A stretch of DNA of 64,000 nt from Saccharomycopsis fibuligera x Saccharomycopsis cf. fibuligera (taxonomy: Eukaryota > Ascomycota > Saccharomycetes > Ascoideales > Saccharomycopsidaceae), in the NCBI GenBank assembly GCA_001936135.1, contig CP012816.1, forward strand, positions 248,001 to 312,000. Direction: 5' to 3'. Of the stretch, positions 43,087 through 52,249 are shown in pieces (positions within the stretch are counted from its first letter, which is position 1; each line of letters starts with the position of its first letter). The position numbers and the translations under genes are program-made. The notes beneath the pieces are model-generated. The model had not been told where the DNA came from, searched no databases, and saw only the letters and a list, made by a program, of their open reading frames with translations.

Positions 43087-44103
43087 ACATACATTGGGAA
43101 ATGCTCCCACATACATGCAAAGGGCCTGCGAAAGACTCATAGATGTGAACCAAGTGGCGACTATTTTTTCTTAAAGATAACTGCTAGCGCACTATGATGA
43201 AGCAACTACACTGACGTGATGGATAGTTTAGTATATATATTGCGTGGGATTTTTCTGGTGGTGCGCAATGTTGGTTGTTTCAGCAGAGGGGTCCAATTAT
43301 TTGGTACTTTAATTCTTTGATTTAGGTCGATCATTGGTTGGGATTGTCAAGTCCGCGGGCTAATTTTAGCCTATGGTAGTAGTGTGAATGCAAATAGTTC
43401 GATAGATCCTAGCGTCGATGAGGCATTGTCTTTCTTTTTAGCTCAAAATGCCGTTTTTCTCAAGTGGCTTACCGTTACAGGACGAAGGCTACAAACTAAA
43501 ATAAAAGAAACTAAATAGCAGCTAAATCAGCTCGATGTAACTTCAATCAACACTAGACACCGTAAAACTAATTTTCATGGATTTGAGAATATCAACCATA
43601 CTATAAAAACAGCTTGCGGTTATAAAAGTTCTCTTTTTTCTTTATGGCCGACTGCAAACCGAAATGACTAATTGTATGGCTAAATCTTCAGCAAGGAACT
43701 ACCGGCAAACTGTAAGCTGGCTGAGGTTGTCCTGCTCCGATACAGACAAAAAGAAAAGGGTGCCGGAAGGTGCAGAAAGACACAGCGCAAGATGTCGAAG
43801 AAAACAGAAAATGCCGAAGGAAAAGTTAAAAGCAGGCAAGCCCTTATGCAGCTGCGTCGGGTGCTGATAATTTTTATGCTGCTTTCTAAAAGAAAAATTT
43901 TCCTGTATATCTCTCTCGCATTTCTTTACTTTTTCACTGTTCCTTCAGTATTTCATGCCTTGTATTTTTTGTTTTTTATTGATTTTCCTGTTCGTCTCAC
44001 TTTGCTGTTTGGCGTTTCTGTTATCTATTTACATTTGAAGAAACCATTGTTTGATAGATCATTGCTGCTGTCCTGTGAATTTTTGTTCCCAGTTCAGTAC
44101 TTT

Positions 44104-44111
44104 TATAAAAG
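44104..44111 (+). promoter_or_regulatory. TATA box of permease 2
   Basis: TATAAAAG 67 bp before the ATG at 44178, which implies a short leader. Confidence 0.5.
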
Positions 44112-44177
44112 CAATTTATATACAAGCAAGTCAACAGCAATCTCAAATCTCCAAAATACATAAAACAGTCATACAAT

Positions 44178-45890
44178 ATGTCAAATCCTTTTGCTTCGTC
44201 GGCAGATGTTGAGAAGCACTTCAATAAACTGAGGTCTTCTCAAGAACAGCAATATACTTCATCTTCATTTCAAGAACCGTACATTAATGATGTTTCTCGT
44301 GACTATAAACTTGGAGGCACCAGCAATATCAACGTTGATGCCATAGATGCCAGTGAGAAAAAGGTTAAGAGAGAGTTAAAGCCAAGAGTTGTATCCATGA
44401 TGGCCCTTGGTGGTACCATTGGTACTGGTTTATTCTTGAATATAGCCACCCCTCTTTCCGAAGCTGGTCCGGTAAATGCATTAATCTCTTACGTTTTCGT
44501 TGGTACTATTGTCTATGGTGTCACTCAATCTTTAGGTGAAATGGCTACTTATATTCCAGAATCTGCATCTTTTACTGTTTACGGTAGAAGAATGCTTTCT
44601 CGTTCTTATGGGTTTGCCTCTGGTTACATGTACTGGTTCAACTGGGTGATTACTCTTGCGGTGGAATTGTCAGTGGTTGGCCAAGTGATACAATATTGGA
44701 CTTACGATGTACCTTTATGGGCTTGGATTTTGATCTTTTGGGTGGTTCTTACTATTGCTAACTTGTCTCCTGTCAAGTATTATGGTGAAATTGAATTTTG
44801 GATTGCTTGTATCAAGGTCATTGCCATTATTGGGTTTTTGATCTACGCTTTGTGTATGGTGTGTGGTGCTGGCAAAACCGGTCCTGTTGGGTTTAGATAC
44901 TGGAGAAACCCAGGTCCGTGGGGTCCAGGTAAGACTTCTACCAAGAGATTCCTAGGTTGGGTTAATTCTTTGATCAATGCCATTTTCACTTACCAAGGTA
45001 CCGAATTAGTTGGTGTCACTGCTGGTGAAGCCAAAAACCCAAAGAAGTCCGTTCCAAAGGCAATTAACACTGTTTTTTACAGAATTATCCTTTTTTACAT
45101 TGGTTCATTGTTCTTTTTAGGTTTGCTTGTCCCTTATAATGACCCAAAATTGTCTTCCACTGAGAGTTACATTGCTGCATCTCCATTCGTTATTGCTATG
45201 AACAACGCTGGTACTAAAATTTTGCCTGATATTTTTAATGCTGTTGTTTTGACCACCGTGCTTTCCGCCGCTAATTCTAACATTTACACTTCTTCAAGAG
45301 TGCTTTATGCATTAGCTGAATTGAACATTGCTCCAAAAATATTTAGTAGATGTAATAAGGTCGGGGTGCCAGTATACAGTGTTTTGTTCAGTTCCCTTTT
45401 TGGTGCATTGGGTTTCATGTCATGTACCACTGATGGTAACAATGCTTTCAACTGGTTAATTCAAATTTCTGCCGTTGCTGGACTTTTTGCCTGGTTAGGT
45501 ATTTCTTTCTGTCATATTAGATTCATGCAAGCCATCAAATATAGAGGTATGAGCAGAGACGATTTACCATTCAAGGCTAAACTTATGCCATTTTTTGCTT
45601 ACTATTCTGCATTCTTTGTCTTCATTTTGATTTTCGTTCAAGGTTATGCAGTTTTCATGGACTTCAACGCTAAAGATTTCTTTATTAATTATATCTCTGT
45701 CATTATTTTCTTTGTCGTTTATATTGGTCACCAAGTTATTACTAGACACAAACCATTGCTTAGCATTGAAGAAGTGGATGTCACTACTGGTGTTAGAACT
45801 GTTGAAGAAGAAGAAGAAGATTTGTTGGAAGAAGAAAAAGAAAGAGAAGAAGGCAGCAAGATTTCTAGGATTTTTAACAACTTTTTTTGA
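44178..45890 (+). CDS. basic amino-acid permease, CAN1/ALP1/LYP1 type (copy 2)
   Basis: 570 residues from the ATG at 44178. It has the same family, topology and motifs as copy 1, 1.8 kb upstream on the same strand. The N-terminal ~60 residues and the C-terminal tail differ from copy 1, and the tail here is strongly acidic (Glu-rich around 545-560). Segments 8-12 are much more diverged than the central block, where the two proteins differ at only four positions (V/I, D/N, I/V, S/A). Either copy could have shifted its amino-acid preference through the unconverted ends. A TATA box lies 67 bp upstream. Confidence 0.93.
   Translation: MSNPFASSADVEKHFNKLRSSQEQQYTSSSFQEPYINDVSRDYKLGGTSNINVDAIDASEKKVKRELKPRVVSMMALGGTIGTGLFLNIATPLSEAGPVNALISYVFVGTIVYGVTQSLGEMATYIPESASFTVYGRRMLSRSYGFASGYMYWFNWVITLAVELSVVGQVIQYWTYDVPLWAWILIFWVVLTIANLSPVKYYGEIEFWIACIKVIAIIGFLIYALCMVCGAGKTGPVGFRYWRNPGPWGPGKTSTKRFLGWVNSLINAIFTYQGTELVGVTAGEAKNPKKSVPKAINTVFYRIILFYIGSLFFLGLLVPYNDPKLSSTESYIAASPFVIAMNNAGTKILPDIFNAVVLTTVLSAANSNIYTSSRVLYALAELNIAPKIFSRCNKVGVPVYSVLFSSLFGALGFMSCTTDGNNAFNWLIQISAVAGLFAWLGISFCHIRFMQAIKYRGMSRDDLPFKAKLMPFFAYYSAFFVFILIFVQGYAVFMDFNAKDFFINYISVIIFFVVYIGHQVITRHKPLLSIEEVDVTTGVRTVEEEEEDLLEEEKEREEGSKISRIFNNFF
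44769..45241 (+). repeat. gene-converted block, copy 2
   Basis: Partner of 41219-41691. See the permease finding for the exact differences. Confidence 0.9.
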
Positions 45891-46976
45891 TCTTATGCTT
45901 TTTTTTTGTTTTTTTTTTTTTTAATTGCTAGTTTCATGTTTTTTTAATTCTGTTTTCCTTTTCATTTAACGTTTCAATTTTGTCGATTTACTTTTTTCTC
46001 TAAAACTTTCGCATTTCGTTTCTATCTAATTTTCGTTTGTCTATGACTTGCAATTTTTGTTTTATGTTCATGACCTTTATATGCTTAAGCTTAACATCAC
46101 ATCACTATTGCATCAAATTACACCTTTGATTTTCGCTTCCATATTTTTTATAATAGGTTGCCTTGCAGCACATTAAAAGAAAAGGAAAAGGCGCAAAATT
46201 AATTCTTTTCATTTCTTATCGTTATTGAATCATTCGTTCCTTTGCGGATGACTCACTATACCAACTCTATTTATCTTTTTTTTTTTTTTTAACCTAGTTT
46301 ACAAAATAGGATACTGGATGAAAAAAAATATAAAACACATTGTAAATTTTTTACTCTTCACTGTATTTTGATTTTGGTTGTCTTTCATTTTCACCATATT
46401 TAACAGAAGGCATCGATTGCTTTTTTTCAATTTGTGGCCTCGTCTTTTCTCGTGCACCGACATCTCCGCTATACCTGACACTCCATACACGAAAGAAACG
46501 TCAGGATTTTTTAAAGCAATCTTTAGCAAAATTAAAACAATGCGATAATTGATTAAAAACATACATGGTAAGCTGTGTTGGGCTAGCAAATGTTTAGAGG
46601 CTACTCTTTATTTTGAAGGCTGTAAAGCCTGCAAAACTATCGGTATTAGCTTCGAAAAAGTAGCCATTTTAGTATTTACTTTTACATTTAATGTTGACCT
46701 GCAAACACAACTGTATCTTATTCTTGTTCCATGTCTATGTTGAGTTACTTCCATTTTCTAGATGAAGAATGTCCGTAAGTTGCAGGCTCACAGAAATTTA
46801 CGGGTCTGTTTAATAGAAAAAAACCTATGTACATGTACATTTAACAGTGCTATTCTAATCACACAAAAGCATTAAAACATAAGACGTTATAAGTAAAAAT
46901 AGAATACAAGAGCTTATTGTAATTTCAAAAGATAGCTAACTTGTAAACTGGCGTCAATCACCAAACCTTTCCAGGT
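45891..46976. other. convergent intergenic permease 2 / TMH11
   Basis: T-rich 3' region. A TGACTCA (Gcn4-like) lies at 46249-46255 but between two 3' ends, so it is probably incidental. No gene called. Confidence 0.6.
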
Positions 46977-47700
46977 TTAACCGTAAAATTCATAATATTT
47001 TTTAGCGTAGTAAGCACTAGACGCAAGACCAAGTACTGTCAACACAACAGGAACTGGTTTTCTGAATTTGGATGGAATACCTCTAGAAATGCCACCGGCC
47101 AACATTAGTGCAGAACCGCTGAGAGCTAATTCAAGACCCCAATCAGCATTTTTGTGAAGTAAATAACCAGCAGTACCATAAATAGCAGAAATAGTCAAAC
47201 CAGCAACAAGGGAAGGCACAGATCCTTTCCGACTAATGATAAGTTAGTAAAGTCATACAAAAAAAAGGAAACAAAGCTTGGGAGACAACACCATTGAGGT
47301 TTTGATTTCATGAGACTCTTTCGGGCCTTGGAAAGAGAAGTTGGTACAGAGAAGTTGGTACAGAGCTTGTAGTTTGTTCAAGGCCTTCGAGATCACGTAG
47401 AGAAAATAAAAACATGAAAATAAGGGTATAACTTTATTGAATTCAATTTTTAATTGTTCTGATCCATGATAATGAGTAATTTCATACACCAAAATAATTC
47501 AAGCAAAATAGAAAATACGGCACTATAACAGACACAAAGACCAAAAAGAAAAAACGATAGCCTCTTATTGTTCTCCAACTAATCCATATTATGAGCCTTA
47601 GAAACCATAACTATGTTGTCAATAATATAAATACATACACAAATCCCATGGTTCCTCCAACCAAAGAAAGAGCGCTTAAAGTGTATGATGGATGTTCCAT
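46977..47700 (-). CDS. TMH11: TMEM14-family membrane protein (one intron)
   Basis: 105 residues after splicing: exon 1 47639-47700 (MEHPSYTLSALSLVGGTMGF plus two bases) and exon 2 46977-47232. The 406-nt intron has donor GTATGT (47633-47638), branch TACTAAC (47243-47249) and acceptor TAG. The junction splits a Val codon and restores GFVRKGSVPSL, which matches the yeast Tmh11/YJR085C motif. TMEM14 proteins have three or four small, Gly-rich membrane helices and belong to a mitochondrial membrane family linked in animals to haem-precursor transport. The precise role in yeast is not settled. An ORF starting at the GTG in exon 2 would lack the first helix. Confidence 0.92.
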
Positions 47701-48531
47701 TTTGAATTCAAGTAAATATAGTGAATTGATGGACTAAAATGAAGTTAGCGTGTTAAACTTTCAAGTAAAGTTCGACTAATATGCTGTTTCTTTGAAGGCA
47801 TCGCAAAGTATTTTTGAATTTTATTTATTCTCATCCTCGGAGTCTGACAACTCGTGTCATCAGATACACCGCTCTCACCCAAACACCAATGCACATCCAA
47901 ACACCGTTTTCATATATATGGAAAAGCTGTAGGTATAAATACTAAATTTAATAACCGTCAATTTGACTATAGTGTACAGTGCTTTTATATTGGCAAAGAC
48001 TAGTATTCCTAAGTAGTTAAATCTTTTAAAGAAAAGAAATTACTTTGCAATAGTATTTAAAAAGTTTTCAATGACGATCAAAATCAAAAATCTAGATAAT
48101 AAAAATTGATCTGCAGACGTTTCATTGCGTATTCTTTATTATCTCATCGTTTTTTATAATAACTACTCTTATATATGAGTATAATAATATGACAAAACCT
48201 TGCGAACTCCTAAGGTATTTATAATTTATCTGATCTGGAATGCTTTGGATTGGATTAGATGACAATGTCTTATTAAATGCTCCTTGCTCAATCTAAATAT
48301 TTGACTATTTCAAAAACAGTCTTACATGCCAGTTTCGTTTATCTTTTATTCTAATCTTCGTTTCCAACCCCTACTTGACTAACGTTTGGATAAAAATTCT
48401 ATATATTTCTACTGTCTTGGCCAATTACACAAAAGCGCTCCACAACACAACTTCACATATCTTTCAAAATTACAGCCCATTTATTCGCTTTATTTTTTAC
48501 TCTTTTCACTTTTGAACAGGCTCACTTCACC

Positions 48532-48567
<36 letters not shown>

Positions 48568-48573
48568 CTTATT
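47701..48573. other. intergenic: TMH11 promoter
   Basis: AT-rich. It includes part of a 31-bp T run (48534-48564) beside the 3' end of the Pex11-like gene. No gene seen. Confidence 0.6.
48534..48564. repeat. poly(T) tract, 31 bp
   Basis: Thirty-one T immediately past the stop codon of the minus-strand Pex11-like gene. Confidence 0.95.
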
Positions 48574-49692
48574 TTATTTCAACTCATTGGTTACCACTCT
48601 ATATAGCTCTTTCCAATTTTCCAAAAATGTCCAAATATAATTATTCAAATTCAATACTGAAACCTGGTAATCATTCAAAAATTGCCAGTCAAAACCCCAA
48701 TGATAAGCGAGCACCAAATTAAGAAGATTATTCTTGTTATCAAAAGCAAATTTCACTATTGGATTGTTTTTCAACACTTCCACTAAACTAATAGCTGACC
48801 TTGTATGCGGCGTTGACTGTGCGGAACTATAAGAGGCTAGTGGATCATACTGCTTAATAGCATACTTTACAATATCTAGCACCACATACAAAAACCAAAA
48901 TTTGGAGGAAACGTACCAATTTGTCAACGAATGTTTGGTGAGATATTTGCTGAACTTATGATCTCCCACAAAAGCCAAATCCTCAAAAAATTGCAACCCA
49001 AAGCAGTTGACTATCTGTAATTTGTCAATAACTTGCAAAAGCGCACCTTGCACAAGCTTGGATTTCTCCGCCGCATTAGACTGGCCCTGTTTGTTGATGC
49101 CATTGAGTTTGTTACGGAATGTGGTAATGTTTTGAGGCAATGTGGTAATTATGTCAATGAGTTGCGGCACATATGAGATGCTAGATAAAATGTTATTAAA
49201 GATTCGCACATCAGTGATGTATGAATACTCTGATCTGAAAATTTTGGCGTAGTAGTATAATCCATCCGCAAGTTTCTTGTTGTCTTCGTATTGCTTGCTG
49301 AATTCGACTTGTTGAGCTGAGTTGACAATGTACTTGTTTTTATAATTAGTAATGATTGTGGAAGTGATATTCAGCCCTGGCCTGTCAGCAGAGGAGAGTA
49401 GTAATGATGAAGAGGAGGAAGAGGAGGATAATGATGGCAGTTTGGTAAAGCCCAATATAAGGGAAAGGTTGTATCGGATAGTATTCAAAAGTCTTTGCCA
49501 TTTGACGAGTTTGTTAGACTCTATAAGCAGTCCAAAAGACTTGAGAATTGCAGAAATTAGCAAGCACACATTTCCAAACACTGCAATGGTGTTATCTCTC
49601 TTCGAACCAGAGATATTGGCATAAAGAGCATTGTATAAATCTTTGGAAGCTAAAAGCCGGGGAAACTTGAGCAAAAGACAGTTTTTTGACAT
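48574..49692 (-). CDS. probable Pex11/Pex25-family peroxisome protein
   Basis: 372 residues from the ATG at 49692. Supporting features are an N-terminal SGSKRDN segment followed by hydrophobic helices, like the RDK(L/V)-R opening of Pex11 proteins. Later come DLAFVGDH, then KFWFLYVVLDIVK, and a C-terminal amphipathic/hydrophobic part (NNLLNLVLAYHWGF) resembling the Pex11 pattern N-L-xx-LPLA-hW. A Ser-rich insert sits at about 87-105. Pex11-family proteins bend and divide peroxisomal membranes. The length (S. cerevisiae Pex25 is ~394, from memory) suits Pex25 better than Pex11. The assignment rests on pattern resemblance, so it is tentative. It is divergent with SFK1 across a long inverted repeat. 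Confidence 0.6.
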   Translation of the reverse strand: MSKNCLLLKFPRLLASKDLYNALYANISGSKRDNTIAVFGNVCLLISAILKSFGLLIESNKLVKWQRLLNTIRYNLSLILGFTKLPSLSSSSSSSSLLLSSADRPGLNITSTIITNYKNKYIVNSAQQVEFSKQYEDNKKLADGLYYYAKIFRSEYSYITDVRIFNNILSSISYVPQLIDIITTLPQNITTFRNKLNGINKQGQSNAAEKSKLVQGALLQVIDKLQIVNCFGLQFFEDLAFVGDHKFSKYLTKHSLTNWYVSSKFWFLYVVLDIVKYAIKQYDPLASYSSAQSTPHTRSAISLVEVLKNNPIVKFAFDNKNNLLNLVLAYHWGFDWQFLNDYQVSVLNLNNYIWTFLENWKELYRVVTNELK

Positions 49693-50088
49693 GATTTCAT
49701 AGAAATTTGTTAATTAGTTGAGCAAGCTTTACAAATAAAGTATTTTCGTTTGAATCAGGTAAAATAATGACTTATAAATGATTTTTGGTAATAGACACGG
49801 CTCGCAAGAACCACATTATATTTTTTTTTTCTAAGATGCTCTATGAGTCTCGCTATTACACTTACTTCTGTCCTACGCTGCACCGCAGTTCACGCTGTCG
49901 GCTCGAAGGGCCCCAAACTCTATCAATCAGTTAAATCGTTTTACGTGTGGGTCAAGGGAGATAGATGCATAGGGCTGCATACTCCTTGAGAGAAATACCA
50001 CATCATGTGATCAAGCATGTGACTCTTATGCTTTGTAGTGCGCTTAGTTTTTTGTCGTTTTATAAGGTGGGATCACACCGCTGCTTTG

Positions 50089-50164
50089 AAATGCATAATG
50101 ACGTTTAATGCATATGAGCGTACATTAATCTGACTTGTGCATTAACACACGTCATTATGCATTT
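50089..50164. repeat. long inverted repeat with TGACGT/ACGTCA arms
   Basis: Perfect 16-bp arms AAATGCATAATGACGT (50089-50104) and its complement (50149-50164). The pairing extends by TTAATGCA (50105-50112) with TGCATTAA (50138-50145) after a 3-nt bulge. The loop is 25 nt. Each arm carries a CRE/bZIP half-site. Confidence 0.9.
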
Positions 50165-50450
50165 AAGCGCCTTATACCTATGCAGAGAGCGGCAGATTTA
50201 CGATCTTTGCTGCTTCCATTCTTAAAGTCTTTGCACTTTTCCTCTTTTTTAATTTTTCGCTTATATATGCGCAGACAGCATCGACCGGTGGTGGGCAACT
50301 TGTCTGTTGCGAATTTCACCGCCTATGGGCTATGATTGCTTGGAAAGCCTTGGTTGCTGGTGGCTTTAACAGGTTATATATACATTTTGCACGCTATTGA
50401 CCTGGGGAATGTGATTCTTTTACTGGAAGCCTTTCACTTTTTAGATCTTC

Positions 50451-50451
<1 letters not shown>

Positions 50452-50483
<32 letters not shown>
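50452..50483. repeat. poly(A) tract, 32 bp
   Basis: Thirty-two A, 207 bp before the SFK1 ATG. Probably a nucleosome-excluding promoter element. Confidence 0.95.
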
Positions 50484-50484
<1 letters not shown>

Positions 50485-50689
50485 CATACCATATATATCC
50501 GTGTCTGTTCACTCAGTTCATACATTAGCGCGTGTTTTTTGTATCGACTTACCAAAGAGAGAGAAAAAAAATAAAAACTCACAAGATATTAAGGTCAGAT
50601 CAGAAAGTTTTTAGGTCAATTATTCAAACCACTATCAATAATCTTGATTTTTAGTGTACTAAAAACAAAACACAAGTAGAATAACAAAA

Positions 50690-51514
50690 ATGTTCAGAAT
50701 ACCTTACTGGTTGCTTCCAGTGTTTGGCTGTGTCGTGTGGACCGGGATGCTCATCGCCATGCTCGTGTGCTGGGGTGTCCAAGGCCATCCCATATATTAC
50801 TTCATGGACCCCACTGATACAATTGTTTACATCTCCGATATGGGCGCTACCAATCTTAAACCGTTGTTCATTACTTGCGGGGCCGTCCAGGGTGTTATTA
50901 TGGTACTCACTTTAATTCTTGACTATTGGCTCAGGCGCACTGGGAGACTTATTCACCACATGACAATATTGCAAAAAATTTCAGGGATTCTTGCAATAGT
51001 GTTTCTTATAGTCGGGGAAATATCGGTGATTTGCTGCGCATGTTTGGATCTTGCCCATCATAGACACGCTCATCATGTCACCACCTTCTTATTTGTGGCA
51101 GGAGTGTTTGTGTGCTGTTTGTTTCTTCTTGCTGAATATTTCTCTCTCGCTCGAGTTTACGGCAAACGTATCTTATTTCGCTTAGACGAATCAGTGCCTC
51201 CAAAACGCAACAATTATTTGTACTGGTCTTCCTGGGTACGATGCATATGGACCATCACAGCTACAATTTGTGCTATCTTATATGGTGCGTTGCTGAGGTA
51301 TGATTACACTAATGCCAGCGCAGTATTTGAATGGGTAGTAGGATTCTTATACAGCATTTTGTTTTTGATTATTGCTTATGATTTTGTTCCAGCTAGCCAT
51401 CGTCATGGTGGATTTTATGGTCGTTGTCATAAAAACGACCACTTTGACTCATACGCTATCCGTCACCAGCGAGACTTGGATGCTGTTAGTGAAAGCAAGT
51501 CATTACCTTCATAG
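50690..51514 (+). CDS. SFK1: Sfk1-family membrane protein (Frag1/DRAM/Sfk1)
   Basis: 274 residues from the ATG at 50690. Six membrane segments are visible: about 5-30, 62-82, 97-120, 132-155, 180-205 and 212-232. The GHPIYYFMDPTDTIVYISDMGAT loop after segment 1 is the family hallmark, close to the xSP-YISxxG signature of Frag1/DRAM proteins. S. cerevisiae Sfk1 works at the plasma membrane with the PI4-kinase Stt4 and affects phospholipid asymmetry. The C-terminal ~40 residues are hydrophilic and face the cytosol. A CTG codon at 51293-51295 probably encodes Ser. No intron is needed. Confidence 0.85.
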   Translation: MFRIPYWLLPVFGCVVWTGMLIAMLVCWGVQGHPIYYFMDPTDTIVYISDMGATNLKPLFITCGAVQGVIMVLTLILDYWLRRTGRLIHHMTILQKISGILAIVFLIVGEISVICCACLDLAHHRHAHHVTTFLFVAGVFVCCLFLLAEYFSLARVYGKRILFRLDESVPPKRNNYLYWSSWVRCIWTITATICAILYGALLRYDYTNASAVFEWVVGFLYSILFLIIAYDFVPASHRHGGFYGRCHKNDHFDSYAIRHQRDLDAVSESKSLPS

Positions 51515-52249
51515 ACCTAAGATTCTGACTAGAACATTGAGATATTTTTTTGATTATACATATATTTTTTTTTTTTTTATTTATTATTGTTTTTATGGTC
51601 GCTGGTGGTCTTTTTGGTTGAATTGTGCTTGGTATTTAATTGCTTTTGCCACTCTGTATAATAGCCTAATATAATTCTCGTCTCCTTACTATATCAAGTA
51701 ATATATTATTACAGTTACTTTCATTGCTATACTGTTGTAAAATATTTTGCGTGCCGCTGAAGTGGCTCATTCGGCAACTTCTGCATTTTAAAACCTGGCC
51801 AGCACAAATGGTGATATTACGACCATTTAAATAATGTATTCAGCTTTTGCTACCCCCTATTGTTTCTGTGAAAATATAGATAGATCAGCCATCCTCAACG
51901 GTAACAGCAACTGTTTTGGTGTGGTTTCAGACATAATAGCTGCATTTTCTGTGGTGCCGTGTTTAGTTATGAGGCCCTGGCGATTGTCGTAGCGGCGGCA
52001 GTTTCACTGCATTTTCGTCAGATTATCGCAGAATAGAGGAGATGCTTTGACGGATAACCAAATACAGTATATTCATTCGTCCTGATAAACTTTGGTCAAC
52101 AACTAACTGCTAGTTCAGTAAATATTTCTGGTGCTCTTACCTGGGGATACTGGGGTACTATCAATATTATTGAATAGTCCATTTTTGCTACTAGTATTTC
52201 AGAAAGACCCTTCAAATAAACTAACTCATACGTAAATACAATATTCAGC
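51515..52249. other. intergenic SFK1 / SSY5
   Basis: T-rich after SFK1. The second half is the SSY5 promoter. No gene or clear TATA box. Confidence 0.6.

Larger units (their letters stand above)
42341..44177. other. intergenic between the two permeases
   Basis: Holds a 20-bp T run (42394-42413), a 19-bp tandem repeat (42786-42850), a TGAGTCAT site (43079-43086) and a TATA box (44104-44111). The 123-codon ORF at 43792-44163 is judged spurious. Confidence 0.6.
49693..50689. other. divergent promoter region, Pex11-like / SFK1
   Basis: About 1 kb. It contains the long inverted repeat at 50089-50164 and a 32-bp A run at 50452-50483. No gene called. Confidence 0.65.

Noticed and set aside
43792-44163. 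123-codon ATG ORF ending 14 bp before permease 2
   Set aside because: A TATA box at 44104 lies inside it, so most would not be in the permease transcript. No homology, and skewed hydrophobic content from T-rich DNA.
46248-46255. ATGACTCA Gcn4-like site
   Set aside because: It lies between two 3' ends, so no promoter is nearby.
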